Shown here piece after piece: positions 22,678 to 31,487 of a stretch of DNA of 40,454 nucleotides. The notes beneath the pieces are model-generated. The model saw only the letters and a program-made list of their open reading frames with translations. It was not told where the DNA came from and did not search any database. Source of the stretch: Haloferacaceae archaeon B1-Br10_E2g22 (GTDB taxonomy: Archaea; Halobacteriota; Halobacteria; Halobacteriales; Haloferacaceae); contig LKML01000008.1 of NCBI GenBank assembly GCA_001563795.1, forward strand, positions 1-40,454. Reading direction: 5' to 3'. Every line of letters starts with the position of its first letter. Positions within the stretch are counted from its first letter, which is position 1. A program made the position numbers and the translations under genes.

Positions 22678-24786
22678 ATGAGTCACGACGAGTTTCCAAC
22701 CGAGACCCCTGCGGTGGTGACCTGCGGGCTGCCGTATGCTAACGGTGATTTACACGTCGGCCACCTTCGAACCTACGTTGGCGGCGATGTGTACTCTCGA
22801 GCCCTCAAACGCCTCGGCCAACAGACGGCCTTTGTCTGTGGGTCTGATATGCACGGTACGCCCGTTGCGGTCAACGCCGAAAAACAGGGCGTCTCCCCTG
22901 AGGAGTTCGCCTTAGAGTGGCACGAGACATACAAAGAGACGTTTCCCCGCTTCGATGTCGAGTTCGACAACTACGGTCATACACACGACGAGACCAACAC
23001 CGAACTCACCAAGCAGATCGTCAGCGAACTCGAGGCCAACGGCCACATCTACAAAAAGGAGATCATGGTCGCCTACGACCCAGCAGAAGACCAGCATCTC
23101 CCCGACAGATACGTTGAGGGAACCTGTCCGTACTGCGGAGAAAAAGCCCGCGGCGACGAGTGCGATGAGGGCTGTCAACGCCACTTAGAACCGGGCGAAA
23201 TCGAAGATCCCGTTTCGTCGATCACCGGCAACCCCGCCGAATACCACGAACGCACGCACAAATTTTTCGAGGTCTCGGCGTTCACCGACTACCTTTCGGA
23301 ATTCCTTGACCGACTCGAGGGGACCTCAAACGCCCAAAACCAGCCGCGCGAGTGGATCGAATCCGGTCTTCAGGACTGGTGTATCACCCGCGATATGGAC
23401 TGGGGGATAGATTATCCCGCCGAGGCTGACGAGAACGCAAGCACTGCGGAGTTGGTGCTGTACGTCTGGGTTGATGCGCCAATCGAATACATCTCTTCGA
23501 CGAAACAGTACACCGACCGCGTCGGCAGCGAGACCTACGACTGGGAAGAACCCTGGAAAGAAGACGGCGAAATCGTCCACGTCATTGGTCGGGACATTAT
23601 CCAGCACCACTCGATTTTCTGGCCCGCGATGCTCTGCGGTGCGGGCTACAACGAGCCACGGGCGATTATGGCCTCCGGCTTTGTCACGCTGGGCGGCAAA
23701 GGGTTCTCGACGAGCCGTGATCGGGCCGTCTGGGCCGACGAGTATCTCGAGGAGGGCTTCCATCCAGATCTGCTGCGTTATTATCTGGCCACCAACGGCG
23801 GTTTCCAGCAGGACGTAGACTTTTCGTGGGATAAGTTCCGTGACCGCGTCAACACCGAACTGGTCGGGACGCTCGGAAACTTCGTCTACCGGTCGCTGCT
23901 GTTTGCAGCCCGCAACTACGAGGGCGCACCTGATGCGACCGTCTCCGAGGAGGTAGACGACCGAATCGCCGAAGCAACCGAGGCGTTCGAAGCGGCAATC
24001 AACGACTACTCGATCCGGAAGGCGGGCAACGCCGCCATCCGACTCGCCCAGTTCGGCAACGAGTACATCCAGCGCAACGAACCCTGGAAGCTCACCGATG
24101 ACGACCCAGACCGGGCCGCTCAGGTCATCTATGACTGTGTACAACTCGCCAAGGCACTCGCGGTGATCTTTCAGCCAATTGCCCCCGAGACCTGCCAGCG
24201 ACTCTGGGAACAACTCAGCGAGGAGGGGCGGGTCAGCGAGACGACCATCGAGGCCGCTCGCAAAGCTCCACAGGGGACGTTCGGCGAACCTGACGAACTG
24301 TTCGAAAAGATCGAAGCAGAGCGTGTCGACGAACTGAACGAAAAACTCGAATCACGGGTTGCTGAAGCGACTGAGAACGACCAAGACGCAGACGAATCTA
24401 TGACAGACGACACCGACACAGACGAATCTATGACAGACGACAGTAGCGACCTCGAGCCACTCGTAGACGACCGAATCAGCTTCGGAGACTTTCAGGATCT
24501 CGACCTCCGGGTCGGTGAGGTCGTCTCGGCTGAATCGGTCGAAGACGCCGACAAACTCGCCAAACTCGAAGTCGATATCGGCCACGAGGTTCGACAACTG
24601 GTTGCGGGAATCAAACAGTTGCATGATCTCGAGGCGCTACCGGGCATGCGCGTGATCATCGTCGCCAACATGGAGAAAGCCGAGCTGTTCGGCGTCGAAT
24701 CCAACGGGATGCTGTTGGCCGCAGGCGAGCAGGCCGACATTCTAACGACCCACGGCGACGCCGAGGTCGGCACACGCGTTCAGTAG
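22678..24786 (+). CDS. metG: Methionyl-tRNA synthetase
   Basis: This 702-residue class I synthetase charges tRNA-Met. The HIGH motif is HVGH (residues 26-29, GLPYANGDLHVGHLRTYV). The zinc knuckle lies around residues 149-166 (CPYCGEKARGDECDEGC). The KMSKS equivalent is KGFSTSR near residue 341. An anticodon-binding helical domain follows. An acidic linker carries a tandem in-frame repeat (DESMTDD twice). The C-terminal tRNA-binding OB fold (about 595-702, ISFGDFQDLDLRVGEVV) is fused in the same chain; in many archaea it is a separate protein. A T-rich GGCTTTTAGACC about 28 bp before the ATG suggests a leaderless mRNA. Confidence 0.97.
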   Translation: MSHDEFPTETPAVVTCGLPYANGDLHVGHLRTYVGGDVYSRALKRLGQQTAFVCGSDMHGTPVAVNAEKQGVSPEEFALEWHETYKETFPRFDVEFDNYGHTHDETNTELTKQIVSELEANGHIYKKEIMVAYDPAEDQHLPDRYVEGTCPYCGEKARGDECDEGCQRHLEPGEIEDPVSSITGNPAEYHERTHKFFEVSAFTDYLSEFLDRLEGTSNAQNQPREWIESGLQDWCITRDMDWGIDYPAEADENASTAELVLYVWVDAPIEYISSTKQYTDRVGSETYDWEEPWKEDGEIVHVIGRDIIQHHSIFWPAMLCGAGYNEPRAIMASGFVTLGGKGFSTSRDRAVWADEYLEEGFHPDLLRYYLATNGGFQQDVDFSWDKFRDRVNTELVGTLGNFVYRSLLFAARNYEGAPDATVSEEVDDRIAEATEAFEAAINDYSIRKAGNAAIRLAQFGNEYIQRNEPWKLTDDDPDRAAQVIYDCVQLAKALAVIFQPIAPETCQRLWEQLSEEGRVSETTIEAARKAPQGTFGEPDELFEKIEAERVDELNEKLESRVAEATENDQDADESMTDDTDTDESMTDDSSDLEPLVDDRISFGDFQDLDLRVGEVVSAESVEDADKLAKLEVDIGHEVRQLVAGIKQLHDLEALPGMRVIIVANMEKAELFGVESNGMLLAAGEQADILTTHGDAEVGTRVQ
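24385..24444 (+). repeat. Tandem 30-bp duplication in metG linker
   Basis: Two adjacent 30-bp units, 24385-24414 and 24415-24444, share an identical 21-bp core (24391-24411 and 24421-24441). In frame, each encodes ten residues built on DESMTDD. It is an expansion of the acidic linker and does not disturb either domain. Confidence 0.9.
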
Positions 24787-25212
24787 TCAGTCGATTTCGA
24801 CTGTCGTCCCTTTTAGTTGGAGAATCTCGACGGCTTCTTCGAGTGCCTTTTGATCGCGGGCGGTGAGGGTGGTTTCGTGTACGCCATCGTCGGCCTCATA
24901 CATGACGGTAAGTTCGGTGTCCTCGACGGTGATGCGGTTGATATCGTAGACCGGGATTGTCGCCGACTGCTCGAGTGTTGACCAGAGAATCGTTCCGGGA
25001 ACAACAAAAATAAAAAGAGTGAGCAGCAGCGAGCCGACAGCACTCAGCACGGCTGCGAGTGACTGCTCAACGAGTACCGCCTGGACAACCTCATGAAATG
25101 GGCTAACTAACCCAACAAAACCACCACCAATAATCAGTACTTGGAGCCACGACTGCCGGCCTGCATGCGACGTACCGCCGACGAGTCCACGAGGCGTGTG
25201 ACGAACGCGCAA
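24787..25212 (-). CDS. Membrane protein of unknown function, start uncertain
   Basis: The clear part is 141 residues: two hydrophobic helices (about residues 23-48, LQVLIIGGGFVGLVSPF onward, and 53-80, LAAVLSAVGSLLLTLFIFVV), then a soluble beta-rich domain (ITVEDTELTVMYEADD, ETTLTARDQKALEEAVEIL). I recognise no named family. The start is a problem. The first listed start is TTG at 25212, and no ATG precedes the membrane part in this frame. The frame stays open back to a TAG at 25423-25425 and reads plausibly, including KRQRIYFIGTRQLIGIKETG and VWSFRTRTGIARVVNG. An ATG at 25402 lies in the neighbouring frame, so a one-base frameshift near 25380-25390 could have split a longer gene. It converges with metG, 0 bp between stops. 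Confidence 0.65.
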   Translation of the reverse strand: MRVRHTPRGLVGGTSHAGRQSWLQVLIIGGGFVGLVSPFHEVVQAVLVEQSLAAVLSAVGSLLLTLFIFVVPGTILWSTLEQSATIPVYDINRITVEDTELTVMYEADDGVHETTLTARDQKALEEAVEILQLKGTTVEID

Positions 25213-25425
25213 TCGACCGTTGACAACGCGGGCGATACCCGTCCGTGTGCGAAAGCTCCAGACGCCAGTCTCTTTTATGCCAATTAGTTGTCGAGTGCCG
25301 ATAAAATAGATTCGCTGGCGCTTCGTTGGGCTATCCGCAAAACTGCAAACGCCGAGGTACCAACAAGCGACTGCGTGGTCGGCGGGCCGCTGGAGAATCC
25401 ATATGTTTATTATCGGGTGTAACTA

Positions 25426-25750
25426 CAGGTGAATAGACTCAGTAGCCTCCCGGGTTCCATCTCTCCCCGCTGGCAGCCCCCACCTACCCTTCAAGCCCCC
25501 ATCGGTAGTGTCGTCGGAACACCGAACGACTACTGAGTCGCCTGTTTCGTCTTCCTAACGGTCGGTGTCACCCATTGTGCCCGGTAGGGATTTGTACCTG
25601 CCGCTGGTTAGTATGGTATACGATGACACAACCTTTCGGTGACTCCCCCAAACCGGTGTGTACCGTCCAGCGAGACGGTGAGAAACCACCGGGAGCAAAG
25701 CACTTATCCCCGGACCGACCCGACTTACGCCCAATAGTGGCGAGCCAACT
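25426..25750. promoter_or_regulatory. cdc48 upstream region with long-range inverted repeat
   Basis: About 325 bp precede cdc48. GACTCAGTAG (25436-25445) and CTACTGAGTC (25530-25539) form a perfect 10-bp inverted repeat enclosing 84 bp of C-rich sequence. Near the gene, an AT-rich CACTTATCC at about 25699-25707 could act as a TATA box, giving a start near 25730 and a leader of about 20 nt. I see no gene; long frames on the minus strand here are shadows of cdc48. Confidence 0.4.
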
Positions 25751-27976
25751 ATGAACGAAGTTCAACTCGAAGTGGCGAAGGCGTACCCAAACGATTCGGG
25801 ACGTGGTATCGCTCGCCTCGACCCTGATACACTGTTGCATCTCAAGCTCTCTCCCGGAGACATTATTGAGATTGAGGGTGGCGAAACAACGGCCGCGAAA
25901 GTCTGGCGGGCCGACCGGCAAGACTGGAACACCGACACCGTCCGTATTGACGGTTTTACCCGCCAGAATGCGGATGTCGGCATCGGCGAGCGCGTGACGA
26001 TCCGGAAAGCCGAGGCAGAAAAGGCCGACAAACTGGTGCTTGCACCCCCCGAAGAGGCGAGCGTCCAGTTTGGCTCTGATGCCGCCGGGATGGTCAAACG
26101 ACAGATCCTCAAACGTCCGGTTGTCGAACGCGATATCGTCCCTGTGATGAGTTCGACGAACCATCCGTTTATGCGCTCGCCGGGCCAGGCGATCCCCCTG
26201 ATCGCCGTCGAGACCGAGCCGGATGGCGTCTGTCTCATTACCGAAGACACCGAGGTCGAACTCCGCGAAGAACCAATCAGTGGGTTCGAAAAGACCGGCG
26301 GCGGCATTACCTACGAAGATATCGGTGGGCTCCAAAGCGAGATCCAGCGTGTCCGCGAGATGGTCGAACTGCCGATGAAACATCCCCAGATCTTCAAGAA
26401 ACTGGGAATCGAACCACCGCAAGGTGTCTTGCTTCACGGTCCGCCCGGAACAGGTAAAACGCTGCTTGCGAAGGCGGTGGCCAACGAGACCTCTGCGAGT
26501 TTCTTCTCGATTGCCGGCCCCGAGATTATCTCGAAATACTACGGAGAGAGCGAACAACAGCTCCGCGAGATCTTCGAGGACGCCAAAGAAGAATCACCCG
26601 CGATCATCTTTATTGACGAACTCGACTCGATTGCGCCCAAACGTGAAGACGTAACGGGCGAGGTCGAACGCCGTGTTGTCGCCCAACTACTGACGATGAT
26701 GGACGGCCTCGAGGCCCGCGGCCAGGTCATTGTTATCGCTGCGACCAACCGTGTCGACAGCGTCGATCCAGCACTCCGTCGCCCTGGTCGGTTCGACCGC
26801 GAGATAGAAATCGGCGTCCCCGACGAAGTCGGCCGCAAAGAGATCCTCCAGATCCACACCCGCGGCATGCCGCTTTCGGACGATGTCTCGTTGGATCACC
26901 TGGCCGACGAAACCCACGGCTTCGTGGGTGCTGACATTGAGAGCCTCACTAAAGAGGCTGCAATGAAAGCTCTGCGGCGGTATCTACCTGAGATCGATCT
27001 CGACGAAGAGGACATCCCACCGAGTTTGATCGACCGAATGATCGTCAAACGCAACGACTTCAGCGGCGCGCTCAACGAGGTCGAACCCTCTGCGATGCGC
27101 GAAGTGCTGGTCGAACTCCCCAAAATCACCTGGGACGATGTGGGCGGACTCGAATCACCCAAACAACAGGTCAAAGAGAGCGTCGAGTGGCCACTCACAT
27201 CCCCCGAGAAGTTCGAACGGATGGGTGTCGAAGCACCGAAAGGTGTCCTGCTGTACGGCCCGCCCGGTACCGGCAAAACGCTAATGGCGAAAGCAGTCGC
27301 CAGTGAAACGAACGCGAATTTCATCTCAGTGCGTGGCCCACAACTGCTAAGCAAGTGGGTCGGTGAATCCGAAAAGGCGATCCGCCAGACCTTCCGGAAA
27401 GCCCGGCAGGTCAGTCCGACAATCATCTTCTTCGATGAACTCGATAGCCTTGCGCCCGCTCGCGGCCAAGATATGGGTAACAACGTCTCTGAGCGTGTTG
27501 TCAACCAACTCCTCACAGAACTCGATGGCCTCGAGGAAATGGGCAACGTGATGGTGATCGGTGCGACCAACCGGCCGGATATGATCGACCCCGCACTGAT
27601 TCGCTCAGGGCGGTTCGACCGGTTGGTAATGATCGGCCAACCCGACGAGGAGGGACGAGAACAAATTCTCAAAATCCATACCGGCGAGACGCCACTCGCG
27701 CCGGATGTGAGCCTCCGAGAGATCGCCGAAATAACGGATGGCTACGTCGGGTCGGATCTCGAGTCGATTGCTCGAGAGTCGGCCATCGAGGCGCTGCGTG
27801 ACGACGACGATGCTACCGAAGTCGAGATGCAGCACTTCCGGCGTGCCATGGAGTCAGTGCGACCAACAGTAACCGAAGACATCATGAACTACTACGAGGA
27901 GATCGAAGACCAGTTCCGCGGCGGCGGCCGCGACCAGCTGGGCGAACGCCGCGACGGCCGAATCGGCTTCCAGTAA
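25751..27976 (+). CDS. cdc48: Cdc48/p97-type AAA+ ATPase
   Basis: This 741-residue protein has the complete Cdc48 plan. The N-terminal double-psi barrel and 4-fold domain cover residues 1-185 ([20 protein letters not shown]). AAA domain D1 has Walker A GPPGTGKT at 230-237 and Walker [10 protein letters not shown]. Domain D2 has Walker A at 503-510 and Walker [10 protein letters not shown], with arginine fingers in the ALRRPGRFD and ALIRSGRFD segments. It forms a cytoplasmic hexamer that unfolds proteins and can feed the proteasome. The C-terminus ends in a Gly/Arg-rich tail ([20 protein letters not shown]). The ATG at 25751 is the only suitable start. It is convergent with phoU, 21 bp apart. 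Confidence 0.97.
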   Translation: MNEVQLEVAKAYPNDSGRGIARLDPDTLLHLKLSPGDIIEIEGGETTAAKVWRADRQDWNTDTVRIDGFTRQNADVGIGERVTIRKAEAEKADKLVLAPPEEASVQFGSDAAGMVKRQILKRPVVERDIVPVMSSTNHPFMRSPGQAIPLIAVETEPDGVCLITEDTEVELREEPISGFEKTGGGITYEDIGGLQSEIQRVREMVELPMKHPQIFKKLGIEPPQGVLLHGPPGTGKTLLAKAVANETSASFFSIAGPEIISKYYGESEQQLREIFEDAKEESPAIIFIDELDSIAPKREDVTGEVERRVVAQLLTMMDGLEARGQVIVIAATNRVDSVDPALRRPGRFDREIEIGVPDEVGRKEILQIHTRGMPLSDDVSLDHLADETHGFVGADIESLTKEAAMKALRRYLPEIDLDEEDIPPSLIDRMIVKRNDFSGALNEVEPSAMREVLVELPKITWDDVGGLESPKQQVKESVEWPLTSPEKFERMGVEAPKGVLLYGPPGTGKTLMAKAVASETNANFISVRGPQLLSKWVGESEKAIRQTFRKARQVSPTIIFFDELDSLAPARGQDMGNNVSERVVNQLLTELDGLEEMGNVMVIGATNRPDMIDPALIRSGRFDRLVMIGQPDEEGREQILKIHTGETPLAPDVSLREIAEITDGYVGSDLESIARESAIEALRDDDDATEVEMQHFRRAMESVRPTVTEDIMNYYEEIEDQFRGGGRDQLGERRDGRIGFQ

Positions 27977-27997
27977 GCCGCCGACCTGTATATCTGT

Positions 27998-28672
27998 TCA
28001 GTAGATCAACTTGTCGTTGTTTTCGATCATGTACAACGAACGGGCAGCGATGTTGACAGCGTGATCGCCGATGCGTTCGAGATCGCGGATCGTCAATAAA
28101 AACCGAGAGACATCTTCCATGAACTGCTCGATATTATCATCGGGGTTCATCTGTTCGCTTTCGATCAACTCGCGGACGACAGTATCGCTGGCCTGTTCAG
28201 ACAGATAATCGAGATCGTCATCACGGTCGTCGACCGCATAACACAACTCGGTGTCATCTTCGGCGTAGGCAGTCATCGCTTCGTCCAGCATCTCGAGTGT
28301 GACCGTTCCAAGCTCTTGGATGTCGATCTGTGGAAAGATGTTGGTCTCGCCGTCGGTAACATAGCCGCCGAGGTTTGTAGCCAGATCAGCGATGCGCTCG
28401 AGGTCGGTGATAATTTTGAACGAGGCCGCAATAAACCGGAGGTCACCAGCGACCGGCTGCTGGAGGGCGATCAGATCCGTACACTGTTTTTCGAGATCGA
28501 GATACTGCTGGTTGATTTCGCTGTCGCCGTCGATCACCTGCTGGGCGAGTTCGTGGTCGTTGGTTTCGAGCGCCCGGAGTGCCATCTCGAGGCGTTCGGC
28601 GACCAACTCGCTCATCTCGAGCACCTCAGTTCGTAGATCTGCAAGCTGTGATTGATACTCGTTTCTGGGCAT
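27998..28672 (-). CDS. phoU: Phosphate transport regulator PhoU
   Basis: This 224-residue all-helical protein has two PhoU repeats. The metal-binding E/D-x-x-x-D patterns are visible in DLERIADLATNLGGYV (first repeat) and DLERIGDHAVNIAARSLYMI (second repeat). PhoU negatively modulates phosphate uptake and signalling through PstB-type ATPases at the membrane. It lies directly downstream of pstB on the same strand, 101 bp away, with its own T-rich box (TTCTTTTCTATGG) about 25 bp before the ATG, so it may be expressed both with pstB and alone. Confidence 0.95.
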   Translation of the reverse strand: MPRNEYQSQLADLRTEVLEMSELVAERLEMALRALETNDHELAQQVIDGDSEINQQYLDLEKQCTDLIALQQPVAGDLRFIAASFKIITDLERIADLATNLGGYVTDGETNIFPQIDIQELGTVTLEMLDEAMTAYAEDDTELCYAVDDRDDDLDYLSEQASDTVVRELIESEQMNPDDNIEQFMEDVSRFLLTIRDLERIGDHAVNIAARSLYMIENNDKLIY

Positions 28673-28773
28673 ACCCCTGTATGAGGCAAGCCCATAGAAA
28701 AGAATTACCCACCAAAAGTATGTAATGAACGTCTCTCAACTACTCGCCGGCTGCGAATCACGCGGTGGTCAGC

Positions 28774-29628
28774 TTACCCGAATTTACCGGTAATATAGTC
28801 TTCGACGCGCTGGTTGTCGGGGTTCTCGAAAATCTTTTGGGTGTCGTCGAACTCGACGAGCTCACCGCCGGTCAAAAAGACGGCTGTTTTATCCGAGATG
28901 CGGGCGGCCTGCTGCATGTTGTGGGTGACGATGACGACTGTATACTGCTCGGAGATGTCAGCGATCAGATCCTCTATTTGAGAGGTCGCCACTGGATCCA
29001 GTGCGCTTGCGGGTTCGTCCATTAAGATGACTTCCGGGTCGGGAGCGATTGCTCGCGCAATACAGAGTCGCTGTTGTTGGCCACCCGAGAGCTCGAGGCC
29101 GGATTCATCAAGTTGGTCTTTGACCTCGTCCCACAGTGCTGCACCTTTCAGTGCTTCTTCGACGCGCTGGTCGATATCGCCCTCGTAGCCCTGAATATTC
29201 AGCCCGTAGGCGACGTTATCGTAGATCGATTTCGGAAACGGATTGGGCTGTTGGAACACCATCCCGATTTTACGACGCAGGGCGACCGGATCGACATCGT
29301 CGTCGTAGACGTTTTTATTCGAAAACAGGAGTTCGCCCTCGATGCGGGCCGCTGGGATGAGATCGTTCATTCGGTTGATACACCGCAGGAAGGTAGATTT
29401 CCCACAGCCTGAGGGGCCGATAAGTGCGGTGACCTGTTTTTCAGGGATATCCATCGTGATATCCTCGAGCGCCTGCGTCTCGTTGTAAAAGACGTTGACG
29501 TTGCGGGATTTGATGATCGGTTCGTCGATGAGCGAGCCCGAAGCGGTGTTTCCGGCAGACAGATTCGAACCCGGCGTGGGCGAGGCGACGGTCTCGGTGC
29601 TGTCGGTATCAGTCTCGGGTTCACTCAT
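28774..29628 (-). CDS. pstB: Phosphate ABC transporter ATP-binding protein PstB
   Basis: This 284-residue ATPase powers the Pst phosphate importer. Walker A is [20 protein letters not shown], the R-C-I-N-R-M-N-D-L run being PstB-specific. The signature motif is [16 protein letters not shown], Walker B is [13 protein letters not shown], and the switch His is in [12 protein letters not shown]. The first 35 residues are an acidic halophilic extension before the domain. The usual partner genes pstS, pstC and pstA are absent on either side here; upstream is a small membrane ORF on the opposite strand. Either the permease genes sit elsewhere or this ATPase serves a paralogous system. phoU follows. 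Confidence 0.96.
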   Translation of the reverse strand: MSEPETDTDSTETVASPTPGSNLSAGNTASGSLIDEPIIKSRNVNVFYNETQALEDITMDIPEKQVTALIGPSGCGKSTFLRCINRMNDLIPAARIEGELLFSNKNVYDDDVDPVALRRKIGMVFQQPNPFPKSIYDNVAYGLNIQGYEGDIDQRVEEALKGAALWDEVKDQLDESGLELSGGQQQRLCIARAIAPDPEVILMDEPASALDPVATSQIEDLIADISEQYTVVIVTHNMQQAARISDKTAVFLTGGELVEFDDTQKIFENPDNQRVEDYITGKFG

Positions 29629-29713
29629 GAATGTATCACGTTGTTATCTCGGCGGCAAATAGCTGTTGCGGAACCCCTCTGGCTGTCGGTCACACTCGTG
29701 GGGACGAAACACG

Positions 29714-29733
29714 AACCATTCAAAAGGATGGTT
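29714..29733. promoter_or_regulatory. Dyad AACCAT-N8-ATGGTT between pstB and small ORF
   Basis: A perfect 6-bp dyad (29714-29719 and 29728-29733) flanks the AT-rich TTCAAAAGG likely to be the TATA box of the small ORF at 29748, and lies 86-105 bp upstream of pstB on the other strand. It could be an operator for either gene. Confidence 0.35.
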
Positions 29734-29747
29734 ATCCAAGGTCGAAT

Positions 29748-29855
29748 ATGATTCCACTCGAATCCGCACCTATTCCAATCGAAGCGACCGCCGCAGCGGT
29801 GCTCGTCGTCAGTATCGCACTGTCGGTTCTTTGGGTTTTCTCGCTGTTCCGGTGA
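29748..29855 (+). CDS. 35-residue single-span membrane protein
   Basis: This is a short frame from ATG 29748 to TGA 29853-29855: an N-terminal MIPLESAPIPIEATAAA, one hydrophobic helix (AVLVVSIALSVLWVFSLF) and a final Arg. An AT-rich TTCAAAAGG at 29719-29727 is 21-29 bp before the ATG, so a leaderless mRNA is likely. It is divergent from pstB and ends 6 bp before the MoaB/CinA gene's 3' end. Its hydrophobicity and clean promoter make it a credible gene, but I know no family, and the role is unknown. Confidence 0.5.
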   Translation: MIPLESAPIPIEATAAAVLVVSIALSVLWVFSLFR

Positions 29856-29861
29856 CGACGC

Positions 29862-30557
29862 TCATCCATCCGTCCGGAGATTCGCACGCGCTTCAAACCA
29901 TTCGGCGGCGGCTGCAACGGCCTCGCTGTCAGTGCTGCTGAAGCTCACCCGGACGTACTCGCCAGGATAGCTGCCGACGCTCACTGCAAAGCGTTCGTCG
30001 GCCTGTTTTAGTCGCTCGAGCAGCGCGCTTTCGGGTTCGTCGACGACAACCGTCTGTGTATACACCTGCTGGCCGGTGAACTCGGAGGCAACCGACTCGA
30101 ACATCGCTTTCATTTCGCTGGGAACGCCCGGCAGTACGTAGATTCCCTTGATGACTGCCCCCGGAGCAACGCCGACCTCGTTGGGAAGCATGCGCGCGCC
30201 AGCAGGCAGATCAGTTGTGCCATCGTCCAACTCTGCGGCCGCATATCCTCCGTGAGTGGTGAGCCACTCGTGGGCCGCCTCGTGGTGGGTCACGTCGCGG
30301 CCGACCGCCGCGGCAACACCTGCCATTGTCACGTCATCGAGCGTTGGCCCCAACCCGCCGGTGACGACGACCGCATCGTAGGCCGTCTGGTAGTCGCCAA
30401 CGACCTCGGCGATCGTTTCGGTTCGGTCGGGAACTGTCGTGATTCGTTTGACCCGACAGCCGCGGTCGGTCAGTTGCTCGGCGAGCCACGTGGCGTTGGT
30501 GTTGACCGTCTGGCCGACCAGCAACTCATCGCCGACAGTAACAATTGCGACGTTCAT
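29862..30557 (-). CDS. MoaB/CinA N-terminal-type molybdopterin-binding domain protein
   Basis: This 231-residue protein begins MNVAIVTVGDELLVGQTVNTNATWLAEQL and contains the MoCF/CinA domain hallmark VVVTGGLGPTLDDVT. It matches the N-terminal domain of CinA (competence/damage-inducible protein A; nucleotide pyrophosphatase type) without the C-terminal amidase domain. Such stand-alone forms occur in archaea and may hydrolyse ADP-ribose-like or nicotinamide nucleotide compounds; a role in molybdopterin work is less likely. The ATG at 30557 overlaps the stop of the lipoprotein gene by 4 bp (ATGA), so they form an operon. Confidence 0.88.
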   Translation of the reverse strand: MNVAIVTVGDELLVGQTVNTNATWLAEQLTDRGCRVKRITTVPDRTETIAEVVGDYQTAYDAVVVTGGLGPTLDDVTMAGVAAAVGRDVTHHEAAHEWLTTHGGYAAAELDDGTTDLPAGARMLPNEVGVAPGAVIKGIYVLPGVPSEMKAMFESVASEFTGQQVYTQTVVVDEPESALLERLKQADERFAVSVGSYPGEYVRVSFSSTDSEAVAAAAEWFEARANLRTDG

Positions 30558-31318
30558 CGCTTTTCGTCGTCGTCTTCGGTATCTAATCCCATCGAAACTC
30601 GGACATCGTGCAGCCGGTCGATCTGCCGACGGTAATAATAGAGCCCACCGGCCCCAATCATCGAGAGAATGACAACCGCGCCACCGAAGATGTACAGATC
30701 CCGCTCGAGATAGTACTGGGCAACAATCGTGCCGCCGGTAACTTCATCCCAGGTAATATGTACTCGGTTGTCGATGATTTCAGTCTCGCCGCCACGCGGG
30801 GCAACGTTGCTAAATAAGAAAAAGTCCATCCGGTAGTCCTCGGGGAGGACGACTTCATAGGAGCCCTCAACGAAGACGGGCACTGCGAGTCGGCGTGGGG
30901 TCGCACCCGCTGAGAAAGCCAACTGGCCGTCTGCTGGGGCGGTCACATAGACCTCGTCGGGCGTCTGGTCGACGTCCCCATCCTCGCTGTCGCGGAGTTC
31001 GGTGCCGTTGAGTTGTGTACCGTCTTCATACTGGAACCGAACCGCAGAGATATCCAGCGGCCCTTCAGTGCCGAGACCGGTCGATTGATACAGCCGGAGC
31101 GTCTGGCCCTCCTCGACACGATAGACGGCCTGTACTTCGTCGGCAGTATGCAGACTCAGGTGGCCGTCGCGGTCAGTCTCCCACTCATAGGGTTCGGCAG
31201 GCTCGCGATCCAACACCTCGTCGTCGATCTCGCCGCCGCCGGTCGCCCAAGCCAGACACCCCGCGCTCATCGCAAGCAGCGCGAGTGCAACAACAGCAAG
31301 GACGAGTCTACGATTCAT
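30554..31318 (-). CDS. Haloarchaeal lipoprotein with C-terminal membrane helix (DUF5803-like)
   Basis: This 254-residue protein starts MNRRLVLAVVALALLAMSAG followed by Cys21, a lipobox with a Sec-type hydrophobic core. The extracellular part is beta-rich, with segments such as YRVEEGQTLRLYQSTG and LAVPVFVEGSYEVVLPEDY. A second membrane helix (LYIFGGAVVILSMIGAGGLYYY) near residues 210-232 is followed by a basic, then acidic cytoplasmic tail (RRQIDRLHDVR...). It resembles a conserved haloarchaeal family (DUF5803, from memory) of unknown function. The ATG at 31318 was chosen because it starts the signal peptide; the open frame begins at 31369. It overlaps the downstream MoaB/CinA gene by 4 bp. 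Confidence 0.8.
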   Translation of the reverse strand: MNRRLVLAVVALALLAMSAGCLAWATGGGEIDDEVLDREPAEPYEWETDRDGHLSLHTADEVQAVYRVEEGQTLRLYQSTGLGTEGPLDISAVRFQYEDGTQLNGTELRDSEDGDVDQTPDEVYVTAPADGQLAFSAGATPRRLAVPVFVEGSYEVVLPEDYRMDFFLFSNVAPRGGETEIIDNRVHITWDEVTGGTIVAQYYLERDLYIFGGAVVILSMIGAGGLYYYRRQIDRLHDVRVSMGLDTEDDDEKR

Positions 31319-31365
31319 TGTCCCTCCGGTGGTCTGGCTCTCTGGGGCGGTGCGGCGCGGCGGTC

Positions 31366-31422
31366 TCACACAGTACTGTCATATCCATAGCGGCGTGTGA
31401 TTGTCTCAACTAGTCAGTACTG
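31366..31422. promoter_or_regulatory. Twin CAGTACTG palindromes between divergent genes
   Basis: The 8-bp palindrome CAGTACTG occurs at 31371-31378 and again at 31415-31422, 44 bp apart (about four helical turns). Between them, TCACAC (31366-31371) and GTGTGA (31395-31400) form another short dyad. The site lies between the lipoprotein gene and the OYE-family gene, which diverge, so a regulator of one or both may bind here. Confidence 0.4.
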
Positions 31423-31487
31423 CCGAGGACTGTTGAGCCTATCGCAACGGGCGCGACGGCTAAGTCAGTCGACAGCGAACAGTTGGT

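Noticed and set aside
23326-24213. Minus-strand open frame of 295 codons inside metG
   Set aside because: It is antisense to the conserved MetRS core and has no recognisable domain.
25450-25475. GGTTCCATC resembling a tRNA T-arm
   Set aside because: No acceptor, D or anticodon arm can be built around it, and the loop does not match the GTTCRANTC consensus.
25568-26557. Minus-strand open frame of 329 codons opposite cdc48
   Set aside because: It is antisense to the Cdc48 N-domain and D1; sequence reads as reverse of a conserved gene, not as a protein.
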